A stretch of DNA of 37,209 nucleotides from contig JAHEIZ010000090.1 of assembly GCA_024639145.1 (NCBI GenBank), positions 70,864 to 108,072 of the forward strand. The letters run 5' to 3'. Each line of letters starts with the position of its first letter. Position 1 is the first letter of the stretch. The notes below the pieces were generated by a model that was given only the letters and a program-made list of their open reading frames with translations, had not been told where the DNA came from and ran no database searches. The position numbers and the translations under genes were made by a program. This document shows positions 1 to 6,773 of the stretch, piece after piece. The DNA is from Actinomycetes bacterium. Lineage in GTDB: Bacteria > Actinomycetota > Actinomycetes > S36-B12.

Positions 1-7
1 CAATGAT

Positions 8-319
8 ATGGAACGTGATGCCGGTGAGGGTGTCGTTGCCGATGGCGATTCGGATCAAGGCGGGTTAGATGACAGTGTGCCTTTCGCAGTAGTTTCAGAG
101 CAGACATCAGCGGATGTACCCGAAGCGATTGATATTCGTAATACCGCTAGAAGTGAAAGTTCAAGACTTTGGCGCACGCCTGCGGGATTGGATGATGCTC
201 TCATCACTCCCTCGGGACGACTCGTATGGTTGTCGAGCACCCATTCATTGTCTTGGGAGGATTTGAATGCGGAAGACATCGAAGCTTTTCTTTCTGCGGC
301 CGATGAGTTGACCGAGTAG
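8..319 (+). CDS. Hypothetical protein, possibly 5'-partial
   Basis: A 103-codon reading frame that is open to the left edge of the window, so the ATG at 8 may be internal to a longer gene. The product is acidic, with no recognisable domain, signal peptide or membrane segment. The C-terminal half (residues 55-103) looks like a small folded domain ending in an acidic helix rich in Glu and Asp. No ribosome-binding site can be judged because the upstream sequence is missing. The frame ends at TAG 317-319, about 120 bases before the 64-bp repeat at 440. I do not recognise the family; it could be the end of a gene from the neighbouring core chromosome or part of the island. Confidence 0.35.
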   Translation: MERDAGEGVVADGDSDQGGLDDSVPFAVVSEQTSADVPEAIDIRNTARSESSRLWRTPAGLDDALITPSGRLVWLSSTHSLSWEDLNAEDIEAFLSAADELTE

Positions 320-577
320 CTCAGAAATGTAACTCCAATTGGCAGCGCTTGCGCCTGCTGCTCTGTGTGGCATGAGCCCATCACACAGTTGTTCACCAAA
401 TTAACTGAAGCGGGTTGACAGACCGAAAGCGGGCTGCCACTGGATAGTTCGCCGGCCGCGCAGTTACGAACTTGATGACTGCCCGGTCGGCGTTCTGCAT
501 TCGGCTCCGTCCGGGCTCCACGGCCGCCACCGGATTGCTCCTGCGAGTGTCGCGGAATGACAAATCTTTAGGCATGG
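320..577. other. Intergenic region containing repeat copy R0
   Basis: No convincing gene is seen here. Its main content is the 64-bp repeat at 440-503. The stretch immediately before the recombinase has no clear -10/-35 pair or strong Shine-Dalgarno sequence, which leaves the recombinase start uncertain. Confidence 0.4.
440..503 (+). repeat. 64-bp direct repeat, copy 1 (R0)
   Basis: The sequence beginning CTGGATAGTTCGCCGGCC recurs at 6627-6689 in the same orientation, with one single-base indel and a handful of substitutions; the last 30 bases differ at one position. The two copies bracket about 6.1 kb holding the tyrosine recombinase, XRE/ImmA, toxin/immunity, DUF4417-like and Fic genes. 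It could be an attachment-site-like duplication, the remnant of an insertion sequence, or a piece of a dispersed intergenic repeat. It does not fold as a tRNA as far as I can see. Confidence 0.8.
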
Positions 578-2566
578 TTGCCTGAGCGGGACTCACTCGC
601 GTTTGTGCCGTCGATAGCGGAGGCTTCGGCCAAGGACATCGCGTCTGTCGGGGAGTTGTGGGTCGCGACGGGGTACGACGATCTGCGGCGGGCTGGGCCG
701 GATCGGGCGACGCAGGTGCCTTGGATCCTGAGTCGGTACGTGATCCCGTGGTTCGGTCCGCAGACGTCCACGATCGGTGACGTCACGTACTTCATGGTCC
801 ACGCGTGGTTGATGCGCCTAACCGGTCGCCCGCTGGTCGACACGTGGCCGGACGGCTCAATGAGTGAGGCGGTGGTGCGGCCGGCAGGGCTGTCGCAGTC
901 GGTGATTGCGGACGCGCTGTGGACGCTGCGTGCAGTTCTGGGTTTCGCGCGGGCGACCGGCATCGTTGCGCCGGGTTTCGATCCGACGGAGGGTCTGGCC
1001 GCGCCTGCCCCGGATCCCGCGCACGCTCGCACCAAGCCGCCTTCGTGCGCGCCGCGGCCGCTATCGATGGGGGAGTGCGCCCGGATCGCGTCGCACCTGC
1101 ACCCGGTCCACCAGATCGCGTTGTGGCTGCAGAGGGTGATGGGCTTGCGCATCTCGGAGGCCTTCGGCGTTCTTGTCGACGACGTCATCGATCACGGTGA
1201 CACGGGTCTGTTGCTGGTCCGTGGGCAAGGGGGCCGATCGTTTCGTGTGCGCGAGCCGGACGGCCAGGTGGCCACCGTCTGGCATACCGAGCAATTGAAG
1301 ACCGCGGCCGCTCACCGGGCGCTGGTGATTCCCGGGCGCATGCTGCATTTGCTTCGGGTGGCGATCGAGGCGTTCCACACGGACCCAGATTCCGGGGACA
1401 CGCATGTGGACTCACGTCTGATTCCTGGCCTGCGTGCGGCTGACCAGGGAGGCCAATTGGCATTCCGTCAGGCCTTCGCCCGTGCAACGGTCGCAGAAGG
1501 GCTCAGCTCGACGGATCTGGGCTTTCGGGTCACTCCGCACCTGCTGCGCAAGTCGATCGCCACCGACATCGCCTGGCATGCCGGCATCCCCGACACAGTC
1601 CGTCGTCGTTTCATGGGCCACCGGGCAGCCGATGATGTCTATGGGCGCGTCTATACCCTCGACCATCCAGAGCTTGCGCCTATGGCCGACGTCGCTGCCG
1701 CGATTGACTCGATGATAGAGGAGGCGATCGGCACGCTGCTGGTCCCCACGGCACAGCGCGTCCACTGGGCGCATACACATCCCAACCGTCAGCGGGCAGA
1801 CGACGTGCGCCACGTGGTCGATGCTGCCGGGTGGACCCTGGAATCCGGTACCGACGAGGACCCGCTGTGCGGCGACTGTCGCGTGGTGAGAGAGCTGGGT
1901 ATCGCTGCGACAACTGCTCGCCGGTGGATGCGCGACGGCACCCTCGCCTGCACCAGGACTATGGAGAATGGCCGGCCACGACGCCGTGTGCTCCTGAGCG
2001 AGGTGTGGTCGCGTCGAGATCGGCGTGCGGAGCGCATCTTGCTTCCCGAGCTCGCGATCGAGCTCGGTGTCCGTTACCACGAGCTCTACCAGGACGCCCG
2101 ACGCCTGGGACTGCGCCTTGAGCAGCACCCATCGAGCCGGCAGTTCGACATCCCACCCGACGAGGCGCAACAGCTTCGCAACGAGAACGAACGCGTGCGC
2201 CGCCTGCACGCACGCGCCATCAAAGTCTCCACCGCTGCCCGTGAGCTGAATCGAGCCGTCAGCACTGTCGGCCTGATGATCAAGCGCCGCGAACTCATCC
2301 TCGACCCAGAGACCGACAGCAGCGGCGCACGATTAGTTTCCAGGGCTTCCGTCGAGGAGGCTCGCAGAGTGACGGTGGGAATCGAATCCGCCTCACATGT
2401 GGAGGGAGTCACCCTGCCGCTGGCAGAGGTCAGTCGATTCACCGGGCGTAGCCGAACGGAGCTGATGGACCTCGTGCACGCCGGGACATTGAAGCAAGTG
2501 GCCGGTCGGCAACGATGCGAACTCACGGTGGCGAGCCTGAGATCGTGGCTCGCCTCTACTGCGTGA
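578..2566 (+). CDS. Tyrosine recombinase with four C-terminal HTH-like segments
   Basis: A site-specific recombinase of the phage integrase (tyrosine) superfamily, expected to break and rejoin DNA through a 3'-phosphotyrosine. A SAM-like core-binding region lies at about residues 20-140. In the catalytic domain I see Arg191 in GLRISEA, the HLLR box (H321, R324), MGH with H348, and candidate nucleophiles Y355 and Y359. Unusually, about 240 residues follow. They contain four segments resembling MerR/excisionase-type helix-turn-helices (about 428-460, 487-515, 545-578 and 611-660), each with a short recognition-helix pattern such as ATTARRWMRDGTL. Typical integrases are 350-450 residues long. 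The start is uncertain: TTG 578 is the first possible start after an in-frame TAG, GTG at 605 is an alternative, and the N-terminus may be shortened. The gene converges on the XRE/ImmA pair and is probably the mobility gene of this island. Confidence 0.85.
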   Translation: MPERDSLAFVPSIAEASAKDIASVGELWVATGYDDLRRAGPDRATQVPWILSRYVIPWFGPQTSTIGDVTYFMVHAWLMRLTGRPLVDTWPDGSMSEAVVRPAGLSQSVIADALWTLRAVLGFARATGIVAPGFDPTEGLAAPAPDPAHARTKPPSCAPRPLSMGECARIASHLHPVHQIALWLQRVMGLRISEAFGVLVDDVIDHGDTGLLLVRGQGGRSFRVREPDGQVATVWHTEQLKTAAAHRALVIPGRMLHLLRVAIEAFHTDPDSGDTHVDSRLIPGLRAADQGGQLAFRQAFARATVAEGLSSTDLGFRVTPHLLRKSIATDIAWHAGIPDTVRRRFMGHRAADDVYGRVYTLDHPELAPMADVAAAIDSMIEEAIGTLLVPTAQRVHWAHTHPNRQRADDVRHVVDAAGWTLESGTDEDPLCGDCRVVRELGIAATTARRWMRDGTLACTRTMENGRPRRRVLLSEVWSRRDRRAERILLPELAIELGVRYHELYQDARRLGLRLEQHPSSRQFDIPPDEAQQLRNENERVRRLHARAIKVSTAARELNRAVSTVGLMIKRRELILDPETDSSGARLVSRASVEEARRVTVGIESASHVEGVTLPLAEVSRFTGRSRTELMDLVHAGTLKQVAGRQRCELTVASLRSWLASTA

Positions 2567-2578
2567 CCGGAGATTCGC

Positions 2579-3136
2579 TCAGGCAGACCGACGTCGCTGC
2601 ACGGCCTTGGCGTACTTGCGTGCACCGTTGGCGTTCATTCGCCATGTAGCGAACTTCACGCTGACCCCGTACGCCTCGGCGACGTCGTGATCCGACCACT
2701 TGGATACGGCGTGCGCCTTTGCGGACTGGCTGGGGATGAGGAGTTCACCGGCCAGCTCGTTTGCCTCGTCCTCCTGCCCCTTCCCGAGGCCACAGGCGCG
2801 CTGATCTGCCGAAATGGACGCGGCGAACACGTGATCCAACGCGTGGTGGGCGCATTCGTGTGCTGCTGTCGACCGACGGCGGGTCATCGAATGGAAGTCG
2901 TTGTCGATCACGACAAATCCGCTGCCCAGGGGAATCAAGGCGCCAGAGATCTTGTCGCGGCTCTGGTCGGACAGCATGCGGCTCACGCCCGCTTCCAGTT
3001 CACTGATTCCCACGACAGGAATTCCGTAGGTTGAGAAGTACGCGTACGGATCGAAAGGATCCGTCGGTGCCAGTCCGAATTCGCTCCTGATCTCCAGCGC
3101 GAGCCGCACTGCGCCGGCCTTGAACCCCCGTTCCAT
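2579..3136 (-). CDS. ImmA/IrrE-family metallopeptidase
   Basis: A 185-residue zinc-peptidase-like protein. The HExxH signature is visible as HECAH (residues 93-97) in a helix ending HHALDH, followed by a downstream EANELAGELLIP segment typical of the ImmA/IrrE (COG2856) family, which supplies the third zinc ligand. In ICEBs1 and related elements ImmA cleaves the partner XRE-type repressor (ImmR) to release gene expression. The gene starts two bases beyond the end of the XRE gene (3139-3498) on the same strand, so the two are surely co-transcribed. Its position beside a tyrosine recombinase matches the layout of integrative elements. The target is inferred to be the adjacent repressor; I see no direct evidence. 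Confidence 0.85.
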   Translation of the reverse strand: MERGFKAGAVRLALEIRSEFGLAPTDPFDPYAYFSTYGIPVVGISELEAGVSRMLSDQSRDKISGALIPLGSGFVVIDNDFHSMTRRRSTAAHECAHHALDHVFAASISADQRACGLGKGQEDEANELAGELLIPSQSAKAHAVSKWSDHDVAEAYGVSVKFATWRMNANGARKYAKAVQRRRSA

Positions 3137-3138
3137 CT

Positions 3139-3498
3139 CTACTCCGCAGCCCGCGTCCTCTTGAGGGCGACGGCGATGATGTCTTCGAGGTATTCGACGT
3201 CCTGGTCCGTCAAGTCCTTCCTCGCACGGAGGAGAGGGGCGAGTTGGGCCATAAGGGCTGGCTCCTCTGGAGAGTCGTCATGGTGTCGGAAGAACGTCTC
3301 GGCGGGGATTCGCAGCCAGGTGACCAACGTGGCGAATCCGTCGGCGTCAGGCTTCTGGCCATTCGCGATCCGGGACAGCAAAGAGGGACTCACACCAATC
3401 TCCACCGCTAAGGAACGCCAGGAGGGGTTCCCTCTTTCCTGGCGAGCCGCGTTCAGGGCGGAATACAGCAGGGCCGGGTCAACGGATTCCTTGGACAC
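3139..3498 (-). CDS. XRE-family transcriptional repressor
   Basis: A 119-residue DNA-binding protein with an XRE/Cro-type helix-turn-helix at about residues 18-55 (pattern SWRSLAVEIGVSPSLLSRIANG). The remaining C-terminal part is helical and rich in charge, and probably dimerises. The start is GTG at 3498. It is preceded by AACAAT and exactly six bases, suggesting a leaderless transcript. It forms a two-gene operon with the ImmA-like protease and is transcribed divergently from the toxin-like gene at 3569, so it is well placed to repress both itself and the toxin operon. It could be the maintenance repressor of an integrative element or the antitoxin-like part of an XRE/ImmA toxin system. Confidence 0.85.
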   Translation of the reverse strand: MSKESVDPALLYSALNAARQERGNPSWRSLAVEIGVSPSLLSRIANGQKPDADGFATLVTWLRIPAETFFRHHDDSPEEPALMAQLAPLLRARKDLTDQDVEYLEDIIAVALKRTRAAE

Positions 3499-3517
3499 GT
3501 CGCGATTGTTTCACTAC

Positions 3518-3558
3518 TGACACGACGCCTTGCAAATGACACGCATGTGTTTTAGAAT
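3518..3558 (+). promoter_or_regulatory. Promoter and candidate XRE operator, toxin operon
   Basis: TTGCAA (3530-3535), a 17-base spacer and TAGAAT (3553-3558) form a good sigma-70-type promoter ending 10 bases before ATG 3569. TTGCAA is self-complementary and could also serve the divergent XRE promoter, with AACAAT 19 bases away on the other strand. A direct repeat TGACACG at 3518 and 3537 (19 bp apart) and the inverted repeat ACACGCATGTGT (3540-3551) lie in this interval and are candidate operator elements for the XRE protein. Binding is inferred. Confidence 0.55.
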
Positions 3559-3568
3559 CGACGCAGTG

Positions 3569-3964
3569 ATGTATAAGCGAGATGGAGGTGACGGCGTGGG
3601 AGCAGGATCGGGTGGCGGATACGCGTCCTCGCCGAGCTCAGCGGCGGCCTTCAGTCGGAACATCGAACGGCTCGCCTCCAAGTTCCCGCGCGATCAGCAA
3701 GGCCGATTTGGAAAGCCTGGGCGCCGCCCGGGAGTGCAGATCGTCCGTACGCCTGACCCGGGCAAGACCGCCAAGCAGTTCTACGACACGCTAGGAAGCG
3801 GCGGAGTTGAGAAGCCGCTTCCAGGCGGAAAGGGTTGGCGTAGTCGGTTCGACGACGGCTCGTCGGTCGTCTACCGGCCCTCGTCAAAATCGGGAAGCCC
3901 AGCCGTTGAGATCACCGTGAACACCGCAAGCGGCGATCGGTACAAGATTCACTTTGAGCACTAG
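3569..3964 (+). CDS. Stand-alone polymorphic-toxin C-terminal-like domain
   Basis: A 131-residue protein. Residues 1-45 are a Gly/Ser-rich low-complexity leader. From about residue 60 the sequence (pattern KPLPGGKGWRSRFDDGSSVV, then YRPSSKSGSPAVEI and a final KIHFEH) resembles the tips of RHS/contact-dependent polymorphic toxins, which often act as nucleases. I infer a toxic enzyme but cannot name the activity. No secretion domain or RHS shell is attached, so this is an orphan or intracellularly used toxin module. ATG 3569 is chosen over upstream starts because the promoter TTGCAA-17-TAGAAT ends just before it. The next gene, with a good ribosome-binding site eleven bases downstream, is the natural candidate immunity protein. 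Confidence 0.55.
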   Translation: MYKRDGGDGVGAGSGGGYASSPSSAAAFSRNIERLASKFPRDQQGRFGKPGRRPGVQIVRTPDPGKTAKQFYDTLGSGGVEKPLPGGKGWRSRFDDGSSVVYRPSSKSGSPAVEITVNTASGDRYKIHFEH

Positions 3965-3974
3965 GAGTCAGGTC

Positions 3975-4586
3975 ATGATCGAGATCCGAAACACGCTGGA
4001 CGTGGAGTCGCTGCGACGCCTTGACGGGCTGCGCGGTGCGAGTTTGCGTCGAATCTTTGGCGTCAATCTAGACGTTCGTCTGATGAGCGAGGACGTCAGT
4101 CTTGAGACCGACAAGGCAACCGTCACTCTGTGGGGCGATGTCGATGGGCTAGGCGACTGGGAAGGCTTCGACGGCCAATATGCGGTGCTGAACATTGCCG
4201 ACGGCATTCCTAACATCTATGTCGCGAGCGACCTTCGTGCCGCGAGTACGTCGGACGAGAACAGCTTCTTCTTCCATGCTGGGGATCGGATTCAAGACAT
4301 CAGCATCGTGCGCGAGCGCGTGCGCAAGGACGTCACTGGTGAGACTGAATGGGAATACACGACGGACAGTGCTGTCGTCTTCGACCTATCGGGTGGCGTG
4401 CTCGCCATCTCGAAGACGGCGTTTGACGCAGAGATGCTCGCCGTCACTTTCGCTGATTCATGGGAGCAACTCACCATTCCGCCAGCAGGAGCTTTCTGGT
4501 TCCACTGGAACGAGATGGGCACGGAATTTGTTCGCAGTAGGGAACTCATGAGCCTCGATGATCTGCTTGAAGGTTTGGGCAGCTAA
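3975..4586 (+). CDS. Probable immunity protein for the toxin-like gene
   Basis: A 203-residue acidic cytoplasmic protein with no signal peptide or membrane segment. I recognise no family signature. Its size, acidity and position directly after the toxin-like gene fit an immunity protein that binds and neutralises it. The start ATG 3975 is preceded by AGGAG at 3963-3967, overlapping the toxin stop codon, so the two are translationally linked. It ends TAATG, sharing bases with the start of the next gene, so three genes form one operon. The alternative, an unrelated hypothetical cargo protein, cannot be excluded. Confidence 0.5.
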   Translation: MIEIRNTLDVESLRRLDGLRGASLRRIFGVNLDVRLMSEDVSLETDKATVTLWGDVDGLGDWEGFDGQYAVLNIADGIPNIYVASDLRAASTSDENSFFFHAGDRIQDISIVRERVRKDVTGETEWEYTTDSAVVFDLSGGVLAISKTAFDAEMLAVTFADSWEQLTIPPAGAFWFHWNEMGTEFVRSRELMSLDDLLEGLGS

Positions 4587-5302
4587 TGCGTGTCGTCCCG
4601 ACATCGAGCGCTGCAGCACTCCTCCTGCACGGCGCTCCGGAGGGGTATCCCCTTGGGCATCCGGTCGACGGTGAGCAGCACATCCCCCGGCTGCGAGGGG
4701 TATCCGAGAATCGCGTGCCCGAAGTGTTGTGTGCGTTCAATGATCGTGGTCGTGCAACCGATCCGAGCTCTGCAGGGCTGCACTTCTTCCGCGACGACGC
4801 GGCGCTCCTGCCCATCATTGGAAGTCCCGCCAAGTACGTGCTGACGTTCTCCGCCTACCGCGTGGTCCTGACCCCAGACCTGACGATCGGGGATGCGATG
4901 GCGCCGTGGCAGCGAGCCCGCGCAGTCGCCCTGTCGCGCATGGCAGGAGTCGTGTGGCAGGAACGCGGTCTCCCCGTGGTTCCGACACTTCGCTGGCGAA
5001 CGAAGCACGACTACGACAACGTCGCATCAGGTGTTCCGGCTCACAGCATCGTCGCTGTCTCTACCTACGGCTCCCGCCGAGATCCTGAACTGCGCGCGGA
5101 GTTCGAGAGAGGACTGCCGGCAATGATTGAGCGCTTGGAGCCCTCCGCCGTGCTCGTGTTCGGGAACACGAGGGCCAGGGTATTTGCCCAGCTCGCCGGC
5201 CGGACGGAATTCATCGAATACCCACCGCCCATGGCAGCAAGGTGCGATGCGCGTAGAGAGAAGACGATTCCCGGCCAGCCTCCTCTATTCGAGGTAGCGT
5301 AA
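4586..5302 (+). CDS. DUF4417-like protein
   Basis: A 238-residue cytoplasmic protein. Its order of motifs matches my recollection of DUF4417 proteins found on phages and mobile elements: a HFFRDD element (about residue 65), a region with KYVLTFSAYRVVLTPDLTI (about 82-100), the VVWQERGLPVVPTLRW segment (about 122-137), HSIVAVSTYGSRRD (about 152-165) and VLVFGNTR (about 197). The molecular function is not established. It begins at ATG 4586 overlapping the preceding stop (TAATG) and so is the third gene of the toxin/immunity operon. The repeat R1 begins about 50 bases after its stop. Confidence 0.55.
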   Translation: MRVVPTSSAAALLLHGAPEGYPLGHPVDGEQHIPRLRGVSENRVPEVLCAFNDRGRATDPSSAGLHFFRDDAALLPIIGSPAKYVLTFSAYRVVLTPDLTIGDAMAPWQRARAVALSRMAGVVWQERGLPVVPTLRWRTKHDYDNVASGVPAHSIVAVSTYGSRRDPELRAEFERGLPAMIERLEPSAVLVFGNTRARVFAQLAGRTEFIEYPPPMAARCDARREKTIPGQPPLFEVA

Positions 5303-5349
5303 TTGACGTTCGTGACCGATCAGCAGGTCCAAGTCGAACTGGTCGTCGC

Positions 5350-5483
5350 GAAAGTGTGCGAGGGGGGTCCACTGCGTGGACACCCCAGGGGCTCCAACGG
5401 GGGTCCACGAAGGGCTGTTTGTGAGGGGAACATGGTGACCACGCAACGAAATGGTCGTGACCTCCCCGCGTCTCCCCGCTACC
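5350..5483 (+). repeat. Cassette-end repeat, copy R1
   Basis: The sequence starts GAAAGTGTGCGAGGGGGGTC and ends CTCCCCGCTAC. It matches R2 (6495-6627) along its whole length and the first 53 bases match R3 (7587-7639). It contains complementary GTCCAC/GTGGAC arms able to form a G/C-rich hairpin. It lies just after the last gene of the toxin/immunity operon, as R2 and R3 lie just after the Fic and RelE-like genes. Confidence 0.8.
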
Positions 5484-5486
5484 AAA

Positions 5487-5498
5487 TTGAACGTTCAA
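5487..5498. promoter_or_regulatory. Perfect palindrome TTGAACGTTCAA
   Basis: A 12-bp perfect palindrome starting four bases after repeat R1. The core GAACGTTC recurs at 5589-5596 and a half copy ATTGAACG at 5503. The cluster lies 100-215 bases upstream of the Fic antitoxin start and may be an operator. It lacks the spacing of the actinobacterial LexA box, so an SOS site is unlikely. Confidence 0.35.
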
Positions 5499-5519
5499 CT
5501 AGATTGAACGGCGCGACCG

Positions 5520-5545
5520 AGGGTCCTTGAGAAATCAAGGGCCCT
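5520..5545 (+). terminator. Hairpin, weak terminator candidate
   Basis: The arms AGGGTCCTTGA and TCAAGGGCCCT form an 11-bp stem with one mismatch (G-U-compatible in RNA) closed by a GAAA loop. There is no clean U-tract, so termination is only possible. It separates the upstream toxin operon from the Fic operon. Confidence 0.35.
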
Positions 5546-5602
5546 TCGTCGATTCACTGGTCCATGTGGTTTTGGGGAAGTACCTCACGAACGTTCAACG
5601 GC

Positions 5603-5622
5603 GTGGTGCCGCGCGGTACCAC
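5603..5622. promoter_or_regulatory. Imperfect 20-bp palindrome upstream of Fic operon
   Basis: GTGGTGCCGCGCGGTACCAC has 8-bp arms with one mismatch around GCGC. It lies 80-100 bases before the antitoxin start and is a candidate autoregulatory operator of the Fic pair. This is based on symmetry and position only. Confidence 0.35.
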
Positions 5623-5702
5623 GCATGTTCTCGAACGTGATCGCTTCGCGAGGAGTGAAGTGGCATGCAATAGTTGTGTCACGGTTCGACTGAGGAGAGG
5701 CC

Positions 5703-5858
5703 ATGGGCAAGCGCGACATCACTGCGGCAATGCGCCGCAGTGCCGTGCTGCGCTCGACAAAGGCTTCAGCCCGTCTTGAGCGCCGCGAAGTCCCTGATGG
5801 CCACGTGCGCTCCGCCAAGGTCCAGGAGTTCGTCTCGTCTCTTCGCCTTAAGGCCTGA
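5703..5858 (+). CDS. Small VbhA-like Fic antitoxin
   Basis: A 51-residue gene starting at ATG 5703 with the ribosome-binding site GAGGAGAGG. Its stop overlaps the Fic start (TGATG), so translation is coupled. Class I Fic toxins are inhibited by such small partners through an inhibitory helix with the motif (S/T)xxxE(G/N), whose Glu blocks ATP binding. Here S22-A-R-L-E26 fits SxxxE, but the next residue is Arg27 instead of Gly/Asn. The remainder (EVPDGHVRSAKVQEFV) is helical and charged. The assignment rests on position, size and this near-match. The Gly/Asn to Arg change may alter inhibition or mark a subfamily. Confidence 0.7.
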   Translation: MGKRDITAAMRRSAVLRSTKASARLERREVPDGHVRSAKVQEFVSSLRLKA

Positions 5859-6490
5859 TGACTTTCGACCCGGACTACGGCCAGACGCTTCTCACTGACG
5901 AGGAGCAAGCCGCTCTCACTGGTTCGGCGCGTGCGCTTCTGGGTGAGCCGATTCTCAAGGCCGATCTCTACGACCTCGAGCAGCAAGTCCAGGCCGTAGT
6001 CGCAGACGAGCTCATGGAGCAGGTTCTGCAAGGAATTCTCGGTGTCGATGAGATGCTGACCGACCATTTCGTGCGTGATTTACATCGACGACTGTACGAG
6101 GCGGTGTGGACATGGGGTGGCCGCCAGCGATCACGCGAGACCAATATCGGCGTCGCTCCCGAGCAGATTTCAGTTGCTCTGCGTTCCGCTCTCGATGACC
6201 TGCGATTTCGCTGGGACGCAGGACAGATCCGCAATGCTCAAGAGCTGGGAATCTCAGTGCACGCAGCCCTGGTACGCATTCACCCGTTCGTCGATGGAAA
6301 TGGACGAACAACCAGGCTGCTCGCGGATCTGATCTTCCTCGCCGCACAAGGTGATGGTGACGTGTTCGCCTACGACTGGGACTTTGATCGAGACGCCTAC
6401 ATCCAACTGCTGCGTGACTACGACCGAACTCTCGACGCCAGGGCACTGATCGACTTCATCCCTGTGGTCCGATTCGGGGATCTGCAGTGA
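5858..6490 (+). CDS. Fic-domain AMP-transferase toxin
   Basis: A 210-residue Fic/DOC-superfamily enzyme. The catalytic motif HxFx(D/E)GNGRxxR is intact as HPFVDGNGRTTR (about residues 146-157): the His is the general base, Asp binds the metal, and the GNGR loop binds nucleotide phosphates. It therefore probably transfers AMP from ATP to a protein hydroxyl. The upstream segment with FVRDLHRRLYEAVWTWGGR and ETNIGVAPEQI is typical of the branch often annotated as mobile mystery protein B. There is no N-terminal or C-terminal inhibitory helix of its own, in line with a separate antitoxin (5703-5858). Its targets are unknown. Repeat R2 starts five bases after the stop codon. Confidence 0.9.
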   Translation: MTFDPDYGQTLLTDEEQAALTGSARALLGEPILKADLYDLEQQVQAVVADELMEQVLQGILGVDEMLTDHFVRDLHRRLYEAVWTWGGRQRSRETNIGVAPEQISVALRSALDDLRFRWDAGQIRNAQELGISVHAALVRIHPFVDGNGRTTRLLADLIFLAAQGDGDVFAYDWDFDRDAYIQLLRDYDRTLDARALIDFIPVVRFGDLQ

Positions 6491-6494
6491 TCTT

Positions 6495-6627
6495 GAAAGT
6501 GTGCGAGGGGGGTTCCCGAGTTGGACACCCCCGGGGGTCCAAGGGGGGTTCAGAAGTGGCTGTTCGTGAGGGGATCATGGTGACCACGCAACGACATGGT
6601 CGTGGCCTCCCCGTGTCTCCCCGCTAC
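6495..6627 (+). repeat. Cassette-end repeat, copy R2
   Basis: A full-length homologue of R1 that begins five bases after the Fic stop codon. It contains the near-palindrome GGACACCCCCGGGGGTCC. It runs directly into the second copy of the 64-bp repeat (6627-6689), so two repeat families are joined here. Confidence 0.8.
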
Positions 6628-6689
6628 TGGATAGTTCGCCGGCCGCGCAGTTTGAACTCGATGACTGCCCGGTCGGCGTTCTGCCTTCG
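6627..6689 (+). repeat. 64-bp direct repeat, copy 2
   Basis: Same orientation and nearly the same sequence as 440-503. It abuts the end of R2. The interval to the next gene (6690-6738) shows nothing else. Confidence 0.8.
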
Positions 6690-6738
6690 ACACCTTGGGG
6701 GCCCAAGGCTGCCCGTGGGTTGCGGCTACGAACACGAC

Positions 6739-6767
6739 TTGACATTCGGAATGTATTCAGAATAGTT
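6739..6767 (+). promoter_or_regulatory. Promoter with twin ATTCnGAAT operator, TA module
   Basis: TTGACA (6739-6744), 17 bases, then ATAGTT (6762-6767); six bases later is the antitoxin ATG, so the mRNA should be leaderless. The spacer holds two palindromic half-sites, ATTCGGAAT (6744-6752) and ATTCAGAAT (6755-6763), 11 bp apart (one helical turn). This is the expected placement for antitoxin autorepression. Confidence 0.75.
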
Positions 6768-6773
6768 GGGACC

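Larger units (their letters stand above)
5303..5702. other. 400-bp intergenic region with repeat R1 and operator-like palindromes
   Basis: No credible gene. It holds the 134-bp repeat R1 (5350-5483), a palindrome TTGAACGTTCAA, a hairpin at 5520-5545, a second GAACGTTC and a long imperfect palindrome at 5603-5622. It ends with the ribosome-binding site (GAGGAGAGG) of the Fic antitoxin gene. The cluster of palindromes suggests a regulated promoter for the Fic operon. Confidence 0.5.

Noticed and set aside
440-503. tRNA or other structured RNA gene
   Set aside because: No cloverleaf arms or TPsiC-like loop can be formed; treated as a repeat.
5487-5498. LexA/SOS box
   Set aside because: TTGAACGTTCAA lacks the GAAC-N4-GTTC spacing of actinobacterial SOS boxes; kept only as a palindrome of unknown use.
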